Assembly: GCA_018056425.1 (NCBI GenBank)
Contig: JAGPFR010000006.1
Span: 24,643 to 88,642 of the forward strand
Source: Lachnospiraceae bacterium
Lineage (GTDB): Bacteria; Bacillota; Clostridia; Lachnospirales; Lachnospiraceae
Reading direction: 5' to 3'
DNA: 64,000 nt
A program made the translations under genes and the position numbers. The notes under the pieces are model-generated. The model saw nothing but the letters and a program-made list of their open reading frames with translations. It did not search any database and was not told the DNA's origin. Positions 9,342-19,856 of this stretch are shown in pieces. How positions within the stretch are numbered: position 1 is the stretch's first letter; every line of letters starts with the position of its first letter.

Positions 9342-9461
9342 TTGTCCCTCCTTTCCCTGCCGGTATAGGAGTGGCAACATAATGATTTTATTTAATTTTT
9401 CGCGAAATTGTTATAAGATAGTGTCATATTTGGTTAAATTATCATTAAATTGAATTTTTAT

Positions 9462-11963
9462 ATGAATAAAACGGATTTCAGAGAATTTACAAAAGACAGA
9501 ATCATATATTTGGACGGTGCGTGCGGAACGAATCTTGCGAAAGCGGGAATGCCTTCGGGTTTGTGCCCCGAGAAGTGGATATGTGAGCATTCGGATGTGA
9601 TGCTCGAGCTTCAGAGGAGCTATGTTCAGGCAGGTACCGATATTTTATATGCACCTACTTTTACAGCTAACTCCATCAAGCTCGATGAGTACGGATTAAA
9701 GGATCAGGCGGATGAACTTATAAAGACTCTTTGCGGTATTTCAAGACAGGCTGCAGATGAGTGCAGTGACAGAAAAGTACTCGTTGCAGGTGATATTACC
9801 ATGACCGGACGTCAGCTTAAGCCCATAGGCAATATGGAGCTTGAAGACCTTATTGACGTTTATAAAGAGCAGATAAAGCTGCTTGAAAAATACGGATGTG
9901 ACGTTCTTGTGGTTGAGACCATGATGAGCCTTGCGGAAACAAGAGCTGCTCTTATTGCGGCTAAGGAAGTGTCGAATCTTCCCGTTATGGTCACGCTTAC
10001 ATTTGAAGCATCCGGACGTACTCTTTTCGGAACAGATGCCGTAACGGGCGCAGTTGTATGTGAAAGCCTCGGAGCTGATGCAATCGGTGTTAACTGTTCG
10101 ACCGGTCCTAAGGATATGGTGCAGATAGTTGCCGATATGGCTGAAAACACCAGAATTCCGATCATTGCAAAGCCCAATGCAGGACTTCCCGAACTTGATG
10201 AAAACAATAGGACCGTTTATAAGATGGGTCCCGATCTGTTTGCGGAGGAGATGGCTGCACTTGTGGATGCCGGTGCTCAGATCCTCGGCGGATGCTGCGG
10301 GACCGACAGCAGATATATCGATGCAATCGTTAAGAAATTCGGACGCGGTCCTGTCAAACGTACCGGTTCCCGTAAAGACGGGATCAGATATCTGTCTTCC
10401 GAAAGAAGGACACTTTCATTCGGACTTGACGGAAAATTCATCATCGTAGGAGAGAGGATCAATCCTACAGGTAAGAAAGCGCTTCAGGCAGAACTCAGAG
10501 AAGGCAACACCGACAGGGTTCTTCAGTTTGCTACGGAGCAGGAAGAAAACGGTGCGGGCGTTCTTGATATAAATGTGGGAATGGGCGGAATCGATGAGAT
10601 GGCAATGATGCTCAGAGTTATCGATGAGGTCACCCAGACTACGAGCCTTCCGCTTTGCCTCGATTCAAGTTCACCCGAGATACTCGAAGCGGCACTTAGA
10701 CATTATCCCGGAAGAGCTCTTGTTAATTCGGTATCACTCGAGCCTGCAAAGTTTGAAAAACTGCTTCCTACCGTTGCCAAGTACGGTGCGGTGTTCATTC
10801 TTTTACCGCTTTCGGAAAAGGGTCTTCCCAAAGATCTTGATGAGAAAAAAGAAATCATTGATATCATATATAACAGAGCCGTGGAGCTTGGCCTGACCAA
10901 GGACAACATAGTAGTGGACGGCCTTGTACAAACGGTCGGTGCCGATCAGAGCCAGGGCGTTAAGACACTTGAGACCATAAAATATGCTCATGATAACGGC
11001 TTTGCCACGATAACGGGTTTGTCCAACATATCATTCGGACTTCCCGAAAGAAGCTATGTAAATGCAGCATTCCTTACTCTTGCAATAGCTAACGGTCTTA
11101 CGATGGCAATTTCCAATCCGGGTCAGGAACTTCTGGTTGCGGCGGCAAGAGCTACGGACCTTCTTCTCAACAAAGAGGAAAGTGATCTTGAGTATATTAA
11201 TACCGCAGCAAGACTTAAGGCCGAGCGTGAAGCAAAAGAAGAACTTCTGAAAAGTGCAGCGGCATCCGGTGAAAAAGCTGAAAAGAAATCCGGAAAACCA
11301 GCAGCAGGCAGTGAAGAAGAAAAAGTCCCTGCTGAGCTTCTGGATGTGTATAAAGCTGTTGTAAGCGGAAACAGAAGCGCTGCTCCTCAGGCTGCAAAGG
11401 CTGCTCTTGATAACGGGCTGCAGGCTTCCGATATCTTAAACAATGCCCTTATACCTGCGATCAATCAGGTGGGTATTTATTTTGATAAAGGTAAATACTT
11501 CCTGCCACAGCTTATTTCATCGGCAGAAAGCATGAAGCTTACGATAGGCGTGATCGAGCCGCTCCTTGCAGCGGCAAGTGCGGGCGATGATGCTCCGTCG
11601 GTTGTAATAGCTACTGTCGAAGGCGATATACATGACATAGGCAAGAATCTTGTTGCGATGATGCTCGGAAACTACGGTTTCAAAGTCATCGATATGGGCA
11701 AGGACATAAAGGCCGAAGATATCGTAAATGAAGCAGTTTCTAAGGATGCAAAGATCATATGCCTGTCGGCACTTATGACTACCACGATGATCCATATGAA
11801 AGAGACCATCGAACTTGTAAAAGAAAAAGGCCTTGATATCAAAGTCATGGTCGGAGGAGCATGCGTTACCGAAGAATATGCTCAGGAGATCGGAGCAGAC
11901 GGTTATTCGAAGGACGCAGCAGAGGCTGTGAGAGTAGCAAAACAGCTTTTAGGCATGGAGTGA
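9462..11963 (+). CDS. metH: cobalamin-dependent methionine synthase (no reactivation domain)
   Basis: The 833-residue protein transfers methyl from methyltetrahydrofolate to homocysteine through cobalamin. Domain order: homocysteine barrel (about 1-300) with zinc cysteines in GVNCSTGP and LGGCCGT; pterin-binding barrel (about 310-590) with ERINPTGKK and DINVGMGG; a charged, low-complexity linker near 590-630; cobalamin domain with DIHDIGKN and the ligand His. The C-terminal AdoMet reactivation domain of E. coli MetH is missing, as in many anaerobes. No clear Shine-Dalgarno precedes the ATG. The stop overlaps the upstream in-frame ATG of ilvB, so metH and ilvB are probably co-transcribed. Confidence 0.93.
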   Translation: MNKTDFREFTKDRIIYLDGACGTNLAKAGMPSGLCPEKWICEHSDVMLELQRSYVQAGTDILYAPTFTANSIKLDEYGLKDQADELIKTLCGISRQAADECSDRKVLVAGDITMTGRQLKPIGNMELEDLIDVYKEQIKLLEKYGCDVLVVETMMSLAETRAALIAAKEVSNLPVMVTLTFEASGRTLFGTDAVTGAVVCESLGADAIGVNCSTGPKDMVQIVADMAENTRIPIIAKPNAGLPELDENNRTVYKMGPDLFAEEMAALVDAGAQILGGCCGTDSRYIDAIVKKFGRGPVKRTGSRKDGIRYLSSERRTLSFGLDGKFIIVGERINPTGKKALQAELREGNTDRVLQFATEQEENGAGVLDINVGMGGIDEMAMMLRVIDEVTQTTSLPLCLDSSSPEILEAALRHYPGRALVNSVSLEPAKFEKLLPTVAKYGAVFILLPLSEKGLPKDLDEKKEIIDIIYNRAVELGLTKDNIVVDGLVQTVGADQSQGVKTLETIKYAHDNGFATITGLSNISFGLPERSYVNAAFLTLAIANGLTMAISNPGQELLVAAARATDLLLNKEESDLEYINTAARLKAEREAKEELLKSAAASGEKAEKKSGKPAAGSEEEKVPAELLDVYKAVVSGNRSAAPQAAKAALDNGLQASDILNNALIPAINQVGIYFDKGKYFLPQLISSAESMKLTIGVIEPLLAAASAGDDAPSVVIATVEGDIHDIGKNLVAMMLGNYGFKVIDMGKDIKAEDIVNEAVSKDAKIICLSALMTTTMIHMKETIELVKEKGLDIKVMVGGACVTEEYAQEIGADGYSKDAAEAVRVAKQLLGME

Positions 11964-11983
11964 TGACACGGGAGGATAGAAAA

Positions 11984-13609
11984 GTGATTGGTGCAGATGC
12001 GATAGTAAAATGTCTTGAAATAGAAGGTGTTAAGAACGTATACGGATATCCCGGAGTTGCGATATGCCCTTTTTATAACAGCATTCTTCAGTCCGATATC
12101 AGAACAATCCTTGTAAGAACCGAGCAGAACGCGGCACATATGGCAAGCGGTGAGGCAAGGATCTCGGGAAAACCCGGAGTATGCGCCGTAACAAGCGGTC
12201 CGGGTGCAACCAATGTGATCACGGGTATTGCGACTGCTTTTGCGGATTCCATTCCCATGATCATCATTACCGGTCAGGTTAATTCAGAACTTCTCGGATC
12301 GGATGTTTTCCAGGAAGCCGATATTACCGGTGCTGTGGAATCATTTGTCAAATACTCATATCTCGTTAAGGACGCAAACGATCTTCCCCGTATCATGAAG
12401 GAAGCATTTTACATTGCTTCTACCGGAAGAAAAGGCCCCGTCCTTATCGATATTCCCATTGATATTCAGAACCAGACCCTTAAGAATTTCAGATATCCCG
12501 AAGAAGTTAATCTCAGAACCTATAAGCCTACCTTCAAGGGAAATACTCAGCAGATCAAGAAAGTCATCCGTGAGCTTGAGAATGCCAAAAAGCCCATTAT
12601 ATGTGCGGGCGGTGGAGTGTTCCTTGCAAATGCCGATGACGAACTTCAGAAATTTGCAGAGAAGAAAGGCATCCCCGTTGTCTCAACCATGATGGGTATC
12701 GGAGTCCTTCCCACCGCACATCCTCTGTATTTCGGAATGGTCGGAAATAACGGCAAGCCCTATGCGAATAAAGCAATGAACGATGCCGATGTTATAATCA
12801 TGATCGGTGCCCGTGTCGCTGACCGTGCCGTTAACAGACCCGAGCTTATCAGTAACGGTAACAAGACTCTTATCCATATGGATGTCGATCCGGCTGAGAT
12901 CGGCAAGAATGCATACTCAACGATCCCTCTTGTAGGAGATGCCGAAGCAATCCTCGAAGAGCTTACCGCATCCGAAACAGATGCCGATTACTCTGCATGG
13001 GTCAAAGAGCTTACCGCGGCAAGGAAAGCGTTTAAACCAAGCAGAAAGCCTTCATCCAAATTCGTGGATCCCGCTGAATTTGTAAAGCAGCTTACCACCG
13101 ATATGATCGATGGAAGCATCTATGTGGCAGATGTCGGACAGAACCAGATCTGGTCGTGTGCAAATATCGTCATCGGTAAGGGCAGAATGCTTACAAGCGG
13201 CGGTATGGGAACCATGGGCTATGCTATTCCCGCAGCTCTCGGTGCCAAGATAGCAGCTCCCAAGAGACAGACCGTTGCCGTCTGCGGAGACGGCGGATTC
13301 CAGATGTCCATGTGCGAACTTGCTACTTTCGTTCAGCATAATGTTCAGGCCAAGATCGTCGTCCTCAGAAACGGATACCTCGGAATGGTAAGAGAGTACC
13401 AGCACTATACTTACAATGACGATTATTCGATGGTTAAGCTTGACGGAGATCCCGATCTTGAGCATATCGCTGCAGCTTACGGATTCGATTATCTTAAGCT
13501 TGATAACATGAAGGATTCCAAAGCGGTCATCAGGAAGTTCTTAAACGATAAAAAGAATGTTCTTCTTGAGTGCATCGTAGATCCCAAAGATGTTGTTAAT
13601 CCTGAATAA
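11984..13609 (+). CDS. ilvB: acetolactate synthase, large subunit
   Basis: The 541-residue ThDP enzyme makes acetolactate or acetohydroxybutyrate for Val, Leu and Ile. The ThDP glutamate is residue 47 in VRTEQNAAH. Others: YGYPG, TSGPGATN, IPIDIQ, and the C-terminal ThDP-Mg block GDGGFQMSMCELAT then RNGYLGMV. I chose GTG 11984, because GGGAGG (11970-11975) lies 8 nt upstream and the N-terminus then matches the family. The ATG at 11963, overlapping the metH stop, would add 7 residues. Two regulatory-subunit genes follow, which marks it as the anabolic enzyme. Confidence 0.92.
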   Translation: MIGADAIVKCLEIEGVKNVYGYPGVAICPFYNSILQSDIRTILVRTEQNAAHMASGEARISGKPGVCAVTSGPGATNVITGIATAFADSIPMIIITGQVNSELLGSDVFQEADITGAVESFVKYSYLVKDANDLPRIMKEAFYIASTGRKGPVLIDIPIDIQNQTLKNFRYPEEVNLRTYKPTFKGNTQQIKKVIRELENAKKPIICAGGGVFLANADDELQKFAEKKGIPVVSTMMGIGVLPTAHPLYFGMVGNNGKPYANKAMNDADVIIMIGARVADRAVNRPELISNGNKTLIHMDVDPAEIGKNAYSTIPLVGDAEAILEELTASETDADYSAWVKELTAARKAFKPSRKPSSKFVDPAEFVKQLTTDMIDGSIYVADVGQNQIWSCANIVIGKGRMLTSGGMGTMGYAIPAALGAKIAAPKRQTVAVCGDGGFQMSMCELATFVQHNVQAKIVVLRNGYLGMVREYQHYTYNDDYSMVKLDGDPDLEHIAAAYGFDYLKLDNMKDSKAVIRKFLNDKKNVLLECIVDPKDVVNPE

Positions 13610-13620
13610 GACAGAGGTGG

Positions 13621-14118
13621 ATGATGAATAAAAGAATCTATTCCGTAAATGTTGAAAACAGAGCCGGCGTACTTTCCAAGGTAAGCGGTCTCTTTTCCCG
13701 AAGGAATTTTAATATCGACTCTTTGGCTGTGGGCGAGACTGACGATCCCACCGTTTCTTCCATGACGATCGTATCAAGCGGTGACGAGAGAACTTTAGAG
13801 CAGATCGAAAAACAGCTGAACAAAAAGCTTGATGTCATCAAGGTAAAGACCTTCTCCGAGATGCAGTGCGTATCCAGGGAACTTATGCTGATGAAGATCA
13901 AGTATAATAAGAATAACCGTGCTGAGATCATGGAGATCTGTGAGGTGATGAAGGCGGAGATAGTTGATATGAGTCTTCATTACATGATGATCCAGATCTG
14001 TGCATCTCCCGATAAAATAAAACTGCTTCTTGAGATGTTCCGCAGCATATCTATCGTGGAAGTTGCTCGTACAGGAACCCTTGCTCTTGCCAAGTGCTCC
14101 GAAAATGAACAGAATTAA
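13621..14118 (+). CDS. ilvN: acetolactate synthase regulatory subunit, copy 1
   Basis: The 165-residue protein has an N-terminal ACT domain (residues 5-75; ENRAGVLSKVSGLFSRR and FNIDSLAVGET) and the C-terminal half seen in IlvN/IlvH (VEVARTGTLAL). It binds the catalytic subunit and lets valine inhibit it. AGAGG at 13613-13617 fits either ATG at 13621 or 13624. A second, clearly homologous copy follows at 14212, so this locus codes two regulatory subunits. Confidence 0.93.
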   Translation: MMNKRIYSVNVENRAGVLSKVSGLFSRRNFNIDSLAVGETDDPTVSSMTIVSSGDERTLEQIEKQLNKKLDVIKVKTFSEMQCVSRELMLMKIKYNKNNRAEIMEICEVMKAEIVDMSLHYMMIQICASPDKIKLLLEMFRSISIVEVARTGTLALAKCSENEQN

Positions 14119-14141
14119 ATAAAAATAGTTACATAAGGGCG

Positions 14142-14170
14142 TTGACATTAGCGTAGTAAAGCAGTAAAGT
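14142..14170 (+). promoter_or_regulatory. internal promoter before second ilvN and ilvC
   Basis: TTGACA (14142-14147), 17-bp spacer, TAAAGT (14165-14170), 41 bp before the second ilvN. It would let ilvN2-ilvC be made apart from metH-ilvB. Its -10 matches that of the trp leader. Confidence 0.65.
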
Positions 14171-14211
14171 ATTTAAAGTTACGGTTTTACTATTAAAGCA
14201 GGTGGATTTTT

Positions 14212-14712
14212 ATGCAGAAAATGGTACTTCAGCTTCTTGCTGATAACAATTCAGGTGTACTCAGCAGAATATCCGGTCTCTTTTCACGAAGAGGATATAA
14301 TATCGAGAGTATTACTGCAGGAGTAACCGCAGATCCCAAGTATTCGAGGATCACTATCGTAACTTGCGGAGATGAGGAGATCATCGAGCAGATCGAAAAG
14401 CAGGTTGCAAAGCTTGAGGATGTCAGAGATGTCAAAGAGCTTCCCTACGATTCATCCGTACACAGAGAGCTTTGCCTCATCAAAGTAAGATGCGCCGCAT
14501 CCGAGAGAGAAGATATGGTTTCTCTTGCGGGAATCTTCAGAGGAAACATCATCGATGTGGGACCTGATTCGATAATTATCGAGATAACCGGTAACCAGTC
14601 CAAGATCGATGCATTTATCGGACTTCTCGACGGACATGAGATACTTGAGGTTGCAAGAACCGGTATCGCAGGCCTTTCAAGAGGAAGCGAAAACGTCACT
14701 TATCTGCCTTAA
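14212..14712 (+). CDS. ilvN: acetolactate synthase regulatory subunit, copy 2
   Basis: The 166-residue paralogue of the preceding gene has an ACT domain (NSGVLSRISGLFSRR, YNIESITAG) and C-terminal HEILEVARTG. It keeps the same architecture but differs at many positions, so it is a settled duplicate rather than a recent one. AGGTGG at 14200-14205 sets the start. It sits with ilvC behind its own promoter, suggesting a regulatory subunit made under other conditions than copy 1. Which one binds IlvB, or whether both do, cannot be told from sequence. Confidence 0.93.
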   Translation: MQKMVLQLLADNNSGVLSRISGLFSRRGYNIESITAGVTADPKYSRITIVTCGDEEIIEQIEKQVAKLEDVRDVKELPYDSSVHRELCLIKVRCAASEREDMVSLAGIFRGNIIDVGPDSIIIEITGNQSKIDAFIGLLDGHEILEVARTGIAGLSRGSENVTYLP

Positions 14713-14730
14713 TGCAGTTAATGAATATAA

Positions 14731-15780
<1,050 letters not shown>

Positions 15781-15795
15781 TACTCAGAATATATT

Positions 15796-15842
15796 AAATG
15801 CCTTCGCTTTTTGCTATAATAAAAAAGCGGGGGCATTTTTTA
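15796..15842 (+). terminator. intrinsic terminator of the ilv operon
   Basis: AAATGCC-TTCGCTTTTT pairs with AAAAAAGCGGGGGCATTT around a short loop and is followed by a T run. The loop contains TATAAT, which might serve as a -10 for the next gene. Confidence 0.8.
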
Positions 15843-15856
15843 TTGGGAGTATTTCA

Positions 15857-17863
15857 ATGAGTATTAAATTGTTTCGTCGTTCCAAAAAGTGTTTTTCTCT
15901 TTTCCTTTCGGGAGTTCTTCTCTTTGGTCTTATCGGATGTTCTCCAAGCTCTGATCAACCTGTGGATAATTTAACCGATATTGAAACGCCTTCAGATGCT
16001 GAAGGTGCTGTTTTAAATGCTGACACAGATACAAGGATAAGTGATAACGGTCAGCCTATTTACGATTTCGATGAATTTGCAAACAGAGAATGGTATGAAA
16101 GCATTAATGCAGATGCCGAAAGTGTCACATATCTGTCAAATTCATATCTTAACTATATCTATCTTGTTAAAGACATTCTTGAATCCACCGATTTATCTTC
16201 ATTAAGTGAAGATGATGCCTTATATAAGACGGTTTCGCTATACAATGAATTGACTGACAGATCGGATCCGGATGGCAGATTGGAATCTATCAGGGCTTAC
16301 CTTGAACCGATCAATAATGTTAAAACTCTTAATGACCTTTACGATCTTTATTCCGTACCGGAATATGCAATTTCCAATTACCTGATAGATATTAACGTTA
16401 AACCTGATTTTTACTGGGATAATATCGGATATGTCAGCCCCAAGTCCAAAAGAGATTTGTTTGATCTTCTGAAAGAATCTCTTGATAAAAACTGCGGTGA
16501 TATGACTCTTAGATTATATCTTAATGAACTGGGATATGATGATTCCATAATTGAAGAGTTATTCAAAAATGCATATGAAATAGAAGATAAGATAGATGAA
16601 TTGTTTAATAGCGATGAATGGATTAATGATGAATATTTCTATTATTATAATGAGGAAGGCGCAATTGAAGACGGGCTTACAGTTCCTGTTTTTGATATTG
16701 TCGAAAGTCTAAACGGATACGGTACGCACGGATATATCTTATGCAAAACATGTATATTCGATCTTTACAATGAACTATATGTGCCTGAAAACATTGATAA
16801 ATTAAGAGATTATTATGTCCTCTCTTCATTATGGACCGTGTATTACTCGGGATATGAATTTCTTGATGTTACTCAATCCGGAATGCAGTTAACCGGTGAT
16901 GATATAGCTGTTATTTATATTATGAACAATGCTCCCGACGTTATTTCAAAAGAAGTAATGAAAAGGTGTTGTTCAGATTCTGATTCCAAAGAAATCAATT
17001 CTCTTCTTCTTCAGATTAAGACCTCTGCCATTAAGGTTATTGAAGGAATCGATTGGTTGAGTGATGATGCGAAAAATCTTGCCCAGGTTAAGATATCCCG
17101 TCTGACACAGTACATAGGGCAAAACGGACATAATTACAATTTGAACGGTTATGTTATGAATGGCGATCCCATCATTGATCTGATAGGATTGGCAGCCGAA
17201 TCCTACAGATTTGAAATGATCCAGACTTATTTTTCCGATATCGACAGGGCACCATTTGGTTCTTCTGTAAACACCTGTACCGCATATTATTATCGCCAAT
17301 ACAATTGTCTTCTTATCAGTGCAGGTATGATATCCGATTCGTTCGTCACAGGAGCTGAATCTTTTGAAGAAAAGCTTGGGTATTTCGGAGCTATCGCCGC
17401 TCATGAGATCGGTCATTCAAGCGATTCATTGGGTATCCTATATAATGAAACGGGATATTATGGTCCTATCATTACGGATGATGATTACGATGCTTATATG
17501 GAAAAACTTGATTCCATAAAAGCTTTCTTTGACGGTAAAACGGTATATGATGGTTATTCTATCTCCGGTGATATTATTTGTGATGAAACTTACGCCGACC
17601 TTTTTGCTGTCAGAACTTGTTTGAATATTCTTGCTGAAAAAGAAGACGCAGATTATGATCTGTTTTTCAGAACATATGCTATGTATAATGCAGGTCTTTA
17701 CGGAGAATCAAATATCGCGGACTATTCGGAAGACGGACACCTGATGGCAAAAGCAAGAATTAATTATGTTTTGGGTCAGTTTGATGAATTCTATGACACT
17801 TACAATATAGATGAGTCAAGCCCGTATTATGTTCCGGAAAGCGAGCGTCTCAGGATCTTCTGA
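15857..17863 (+). CDS. M13-family (neprilysin-like) zinc metallopeptidase, lipoprotein
   Basis: The 668-residue protein begins with a lipoprotein signal (hydrophobic stretch ending LIGC), so it should be anchored outside the membrane. M13 motifs: a substrate-binding block related to NAYY (TAYYYRQYN then ISAGM) near residue 475, the zinc motif HEIGH at 516-520, the third ligand in DETYAD (Glu about 577, Asp about 581), and a C-terminal HLMAKARINYVLGQF, a relative of the family's end. Much of the middle is acidic and divergent. It most likely trims extracellular peptides. It stands alone between terminators, with lower GC than the biosynthetic genes around it. Confidence 0.82.
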   Translation: MSIKLFRRSKKCFSLFLSGVLLFGLIGCSPSSDQPVDNLTDIETPSDAEGAVLNADTDTRISDNGQPIYDFDEFANREWYESINADAESVTYLSNSYLNYIYLVKDILESTDLSSLSEDDALYKTVSLYNELTDRSDPDGRLESIRAYLEPINNVKTLNDLYDLYSVPEYAISNYLIDINVKPDFYWDNIGYVSPKSKRDLFDLLKESLDKNCGDMTLRLYLNELGYDDSIIEELFKNAYEIEDKIDELFNSDEWINDEYFYYYNEEGAIEDGLTVPVFDIVESLNGYGTHGYILCKTCIFDLYNELYVPENIDKLRDYYVLSSLWTVYYSGYEFLDVTQSGMQLTGDDIAVIYIMNNAPDVISKEVMKRCCSDSDSKEINSLLLQIKTSAIKVIEGIDWLSDDAKNLAQVKISRLTQYIGQNGHNYNLNGYVMNGDPIIDLIGLAAESYRFEMIQTYFSDIDRAPFGSSVNTCTAYYYRQYNCLLISAGMISDSFVTGAESFEEKLGYFGAIAAHEIGHSSDSLGILYNETGYYGPIITDDDYDAYMEKLDSIKAFFDGKTVYDGYSISGDIICDETYADLFAVRTCLNILAEKEDADYDLFFRTYAMYNAGLYGESNIADYSEDGHLMAKARINYVLGQFDEFYDTYNIDESSPYYVPESERLRIF

Positions 17864-17900
17864 TTACCGATTTAGTCATATATTATATGTTTAGTCAATG

Positions 17901-17930
17901 AAAAAGGGAGCTATCATGCTCCCTTTTTAT
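17901..17930 (+). terminator. intrinsic terminator
   Basis: AAAAAGGGAGC, TATCAT loop, GCTCCCTTTTTAT. A clean stem and U run after the M13 peptidase gene; A and T runs on both sides mean it could also act on the other strand. Confidence 0.9.
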
Positions 17931-17984
17931 ATATAATATATATGTTAACGTACGTTATAAGTCATGGCGGCGTGGGAGGCATTT

Positions 17985-19697
17985 ATGAATAATTTATCTA
18001 AAAGAATCTTAGGTATAATATCCGGATTTATACTTGTGGTTTCAGGCTCTTTAAGCGGAGCCGGCGGAGTTGGCTTAGTAAAAGCTGTTGATAATGGCAG
18101 TTATGTAATTGTATACAATAGAGGCAGTGCAAATATCAATAATGCAAATTTAGAATTTACCTTTAAAGATTCAAGCGGAAATACAATACAGCCTTCATTG
18201 CCCGGTGCAAATTTGATTAGCATTTCAGATTCAGTTTCCGGTGGCGAATCATCGGGAAATCTACCTTCGGACATTGCAAAGGTTAATATCAAAGTACAAA
18301 CGGCGGGATGTCCTTTAACCGATAACAGTTATGTGAAGATTTCAGGTTTCCCCGTACAGATTACAGATGAAATGACAGGAAATAGCGGACAGGATTTTGA
18401 TATTACCTGTGATCAGAGTCTGGATGTTAACCTTACCCTTGCGCCTAATAACGGCGGTGGAAATAACGGACAGGGAAATTTTGACGGACAGGAGAGGAAT
18501 GTAACATTAAATATTGCTTCATCCTGTCAGTTCCTCCTAGCAAAGAACGATTTCAGAATCAGCTTTTCATCAGGTGATGATCAGACTCAGTATTTTCATG
18601 AACATACCTCCGGCACTTCAATAAGTGGTGTATATCCTGCAAACAGGGATAAGGTTTACCTGGGAATAACGGTTACCGATCAGTATTTTATTCCCTATAT
18701 GCGAGCTCTTGTTCATTATGAAGACGGTTCAACAAGGGAAGAATCCGATGGAACAGCGGATATGGGAAACAGATATCTGGCTGTTGATATTCCTATCGAA
18801 CCCGGAACCGGTGATATTTCCATAGATCTTTATCTTGAAGTGGATAAAGAAGTTAATGCAAGCGTTTCTTCATCCTCCGTTAACGGCGGAAGCATAAGAT
18901 ACAATGTTTGTGATTCTGACGGAAACACAAACATTCCCGACTCCTCAAATGTTACCCTCTCAATTGCCGATACAACGAAGGATGCTTCCGCTGTTACGGC
19001 TTATGGTGCTGACATAGACGGTACATTTGACTTGGGTATGAGTCTTAACGGATCTGGTTTGACTCTTCTTAATGAGCCTGTCGAAGTATGTATGAAACTT
19101 AATACGGATACATATCAGGGTACAGGCTATCAGGTTGTCAGAAATCATAACGGACGGCTTGAAGAAGTAATGACCGAATATGATTATAGAAGCGGAACTT
19201 TGACATTTTTTACCGACAGATTTTCGTCTTATTCGCTTATCAGAACCGCAGGTTCACCGCAAACCGCCGATGATGCCGGAAATAATGTCAGAAAGGAATT
19301 CGAAAACATATTCGAAGGAAACGATAATCTGGCTGATGGTCTTGTTATAGGCGACGGTGCATTAACCGGTGGTTCAAAACCTGTGATCACAACCACCGTA
19401 AATTCACAGGGTGAGAAGTTCTATGAAGCTGCAAAGCTTGTTACTCCGTCAGGATTTGCGGAAGCGTTCTGTTTTAACATTCTTGTGGACGGCAAGGCCA
19501 CATATGATGAAAAGTCCGGAAATATCCGTATCAAGATTCCTTCATTCTACAAAAAGAGCGGAAGAACATTTGCATTGATAGCGGTGGATAAAAACGGTCA
19601 GCCTTATCTGTTTACGGACCTTGATACATCGGATGATTACCTTACGGTTCATATTGATGTAGAAGGTTATGCTTTTCAGGTTATATATATGGATTAG
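17985..19697 (+). CDS. large secreted or surface protein of unknown function
   Basis: The 570-residue protein has an N-terminal signal or anchor (basic NLSKR then a long hydrophobic run to residue 30). The rest is rich in Ser, Gly, Asn, Asp and Thr, with a Gly/Asn-rich linker near residue 160, suggesting several beta-sandwich domains outside the cell. I recognise no catalytic motif or LPXTG signal, and there is no second membrane segment. The start at 17985 was chosen over 17964 because GGGAGG (17974-17979) lies just upstream. It follows the secreted peptidase but has its own unit, bounded by terminators. Function unknown. Confidence 0.75.
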   Translation: MNNLSKRILGIISGFILVVSGSLSGAGGVGLVKAVDNGSYVIVYNRGSANINNANLEFTFKDSSGNTIQPSLPGANLISISDSVSGGESSGNLPSDIAKVNIKVQTAGCPLTDNSYVKISGFPVQITDEMTGNSGQDFDITCDQSLDVNLTLAPNNGGGNNGQGNFDGQERNVTLNIASSCQFLLAKNDFRISFSSGDDQTQYFHEHTSGTSISGVYPANRDKVYLGITVTDQYFIPYMRALVHYEDGSTREESDGTADMGNRYLAVDIPIEPGTGDISIDLYLEVDKEVNASVSSSSVNGGSIRYNVCDSDGNTNIPDSSNVTLSIADTTKDASAVTAYGADIDGTFDLGMSLNGSGLTLLNEPVEVCMKLNTDTYQGTGYQVVRNHNGRLEEVMTEYDYRSGTLTFFTDRFSSYSLIRTAGSPQTADDAGNNVRKEFENIFEGNDNLADGLVIGDGALTGGSKPVITTTVNSQGEKFYEAAKLVTPSGFAEAFCFNILVDGKATYDEKSGNIRIKIPSFYKKSGRTFALIAVDKNGQPYLFTDLDTSDDYLTVHIDVEGYAFQVIYMD

Positions 19698-19720
19698 TGA
19701 TTAACTTTCTCCCCTGTTTA

Positions 19721-19755
19721 TTGACCTCGTCCGGTTTGGGACGGGGTCAATTTTT
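19721..19755 (+). terminator. intrinsic terminator
   Basis: TTGACCTCGTCC, GGTTTG loop, GGACGGGGTCAA then TTTTTAT. A stem of 12 pairs with one mismatch ends the secreted-protein gene. Confidence 0.9.
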
Positions 19756-19797
19756 ATGCAAAAATCTTGTATATTTGCTGATAAACAGGCGAAAAGA

Positions 19798-19806
19798 TGA
19801 TATAAT
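19798..19806 (+). promoter_or_regulatory. extended -10 promoter of leuCD-ruvAB
   Basis: TGATATAAT, an extended -10 with perfect TATAAT at 19801-19806, lies 50 bp before leuC. No consensus -35 at 17 bp is seen, as is common for extended -10 promoters. Confidence 0.55.
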
Positions 19807-19856
19807 CAAATGGCTTATGGAGAGCAAATTTTTAAGTATAGAAAGAGGATTTACTG

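Noticed and set aside
9262-9461. SAM or cobalamin riboswitch before metH
   Set aside because: Neither the SAM-I core nor a B12-box is visible; only a simple terminator stem is seen.
19721-19755. Second copy of the GGGGTC REP-like element
   Set aside because: It shares only GGGGTC by chance and is a simple terminator with a T run.
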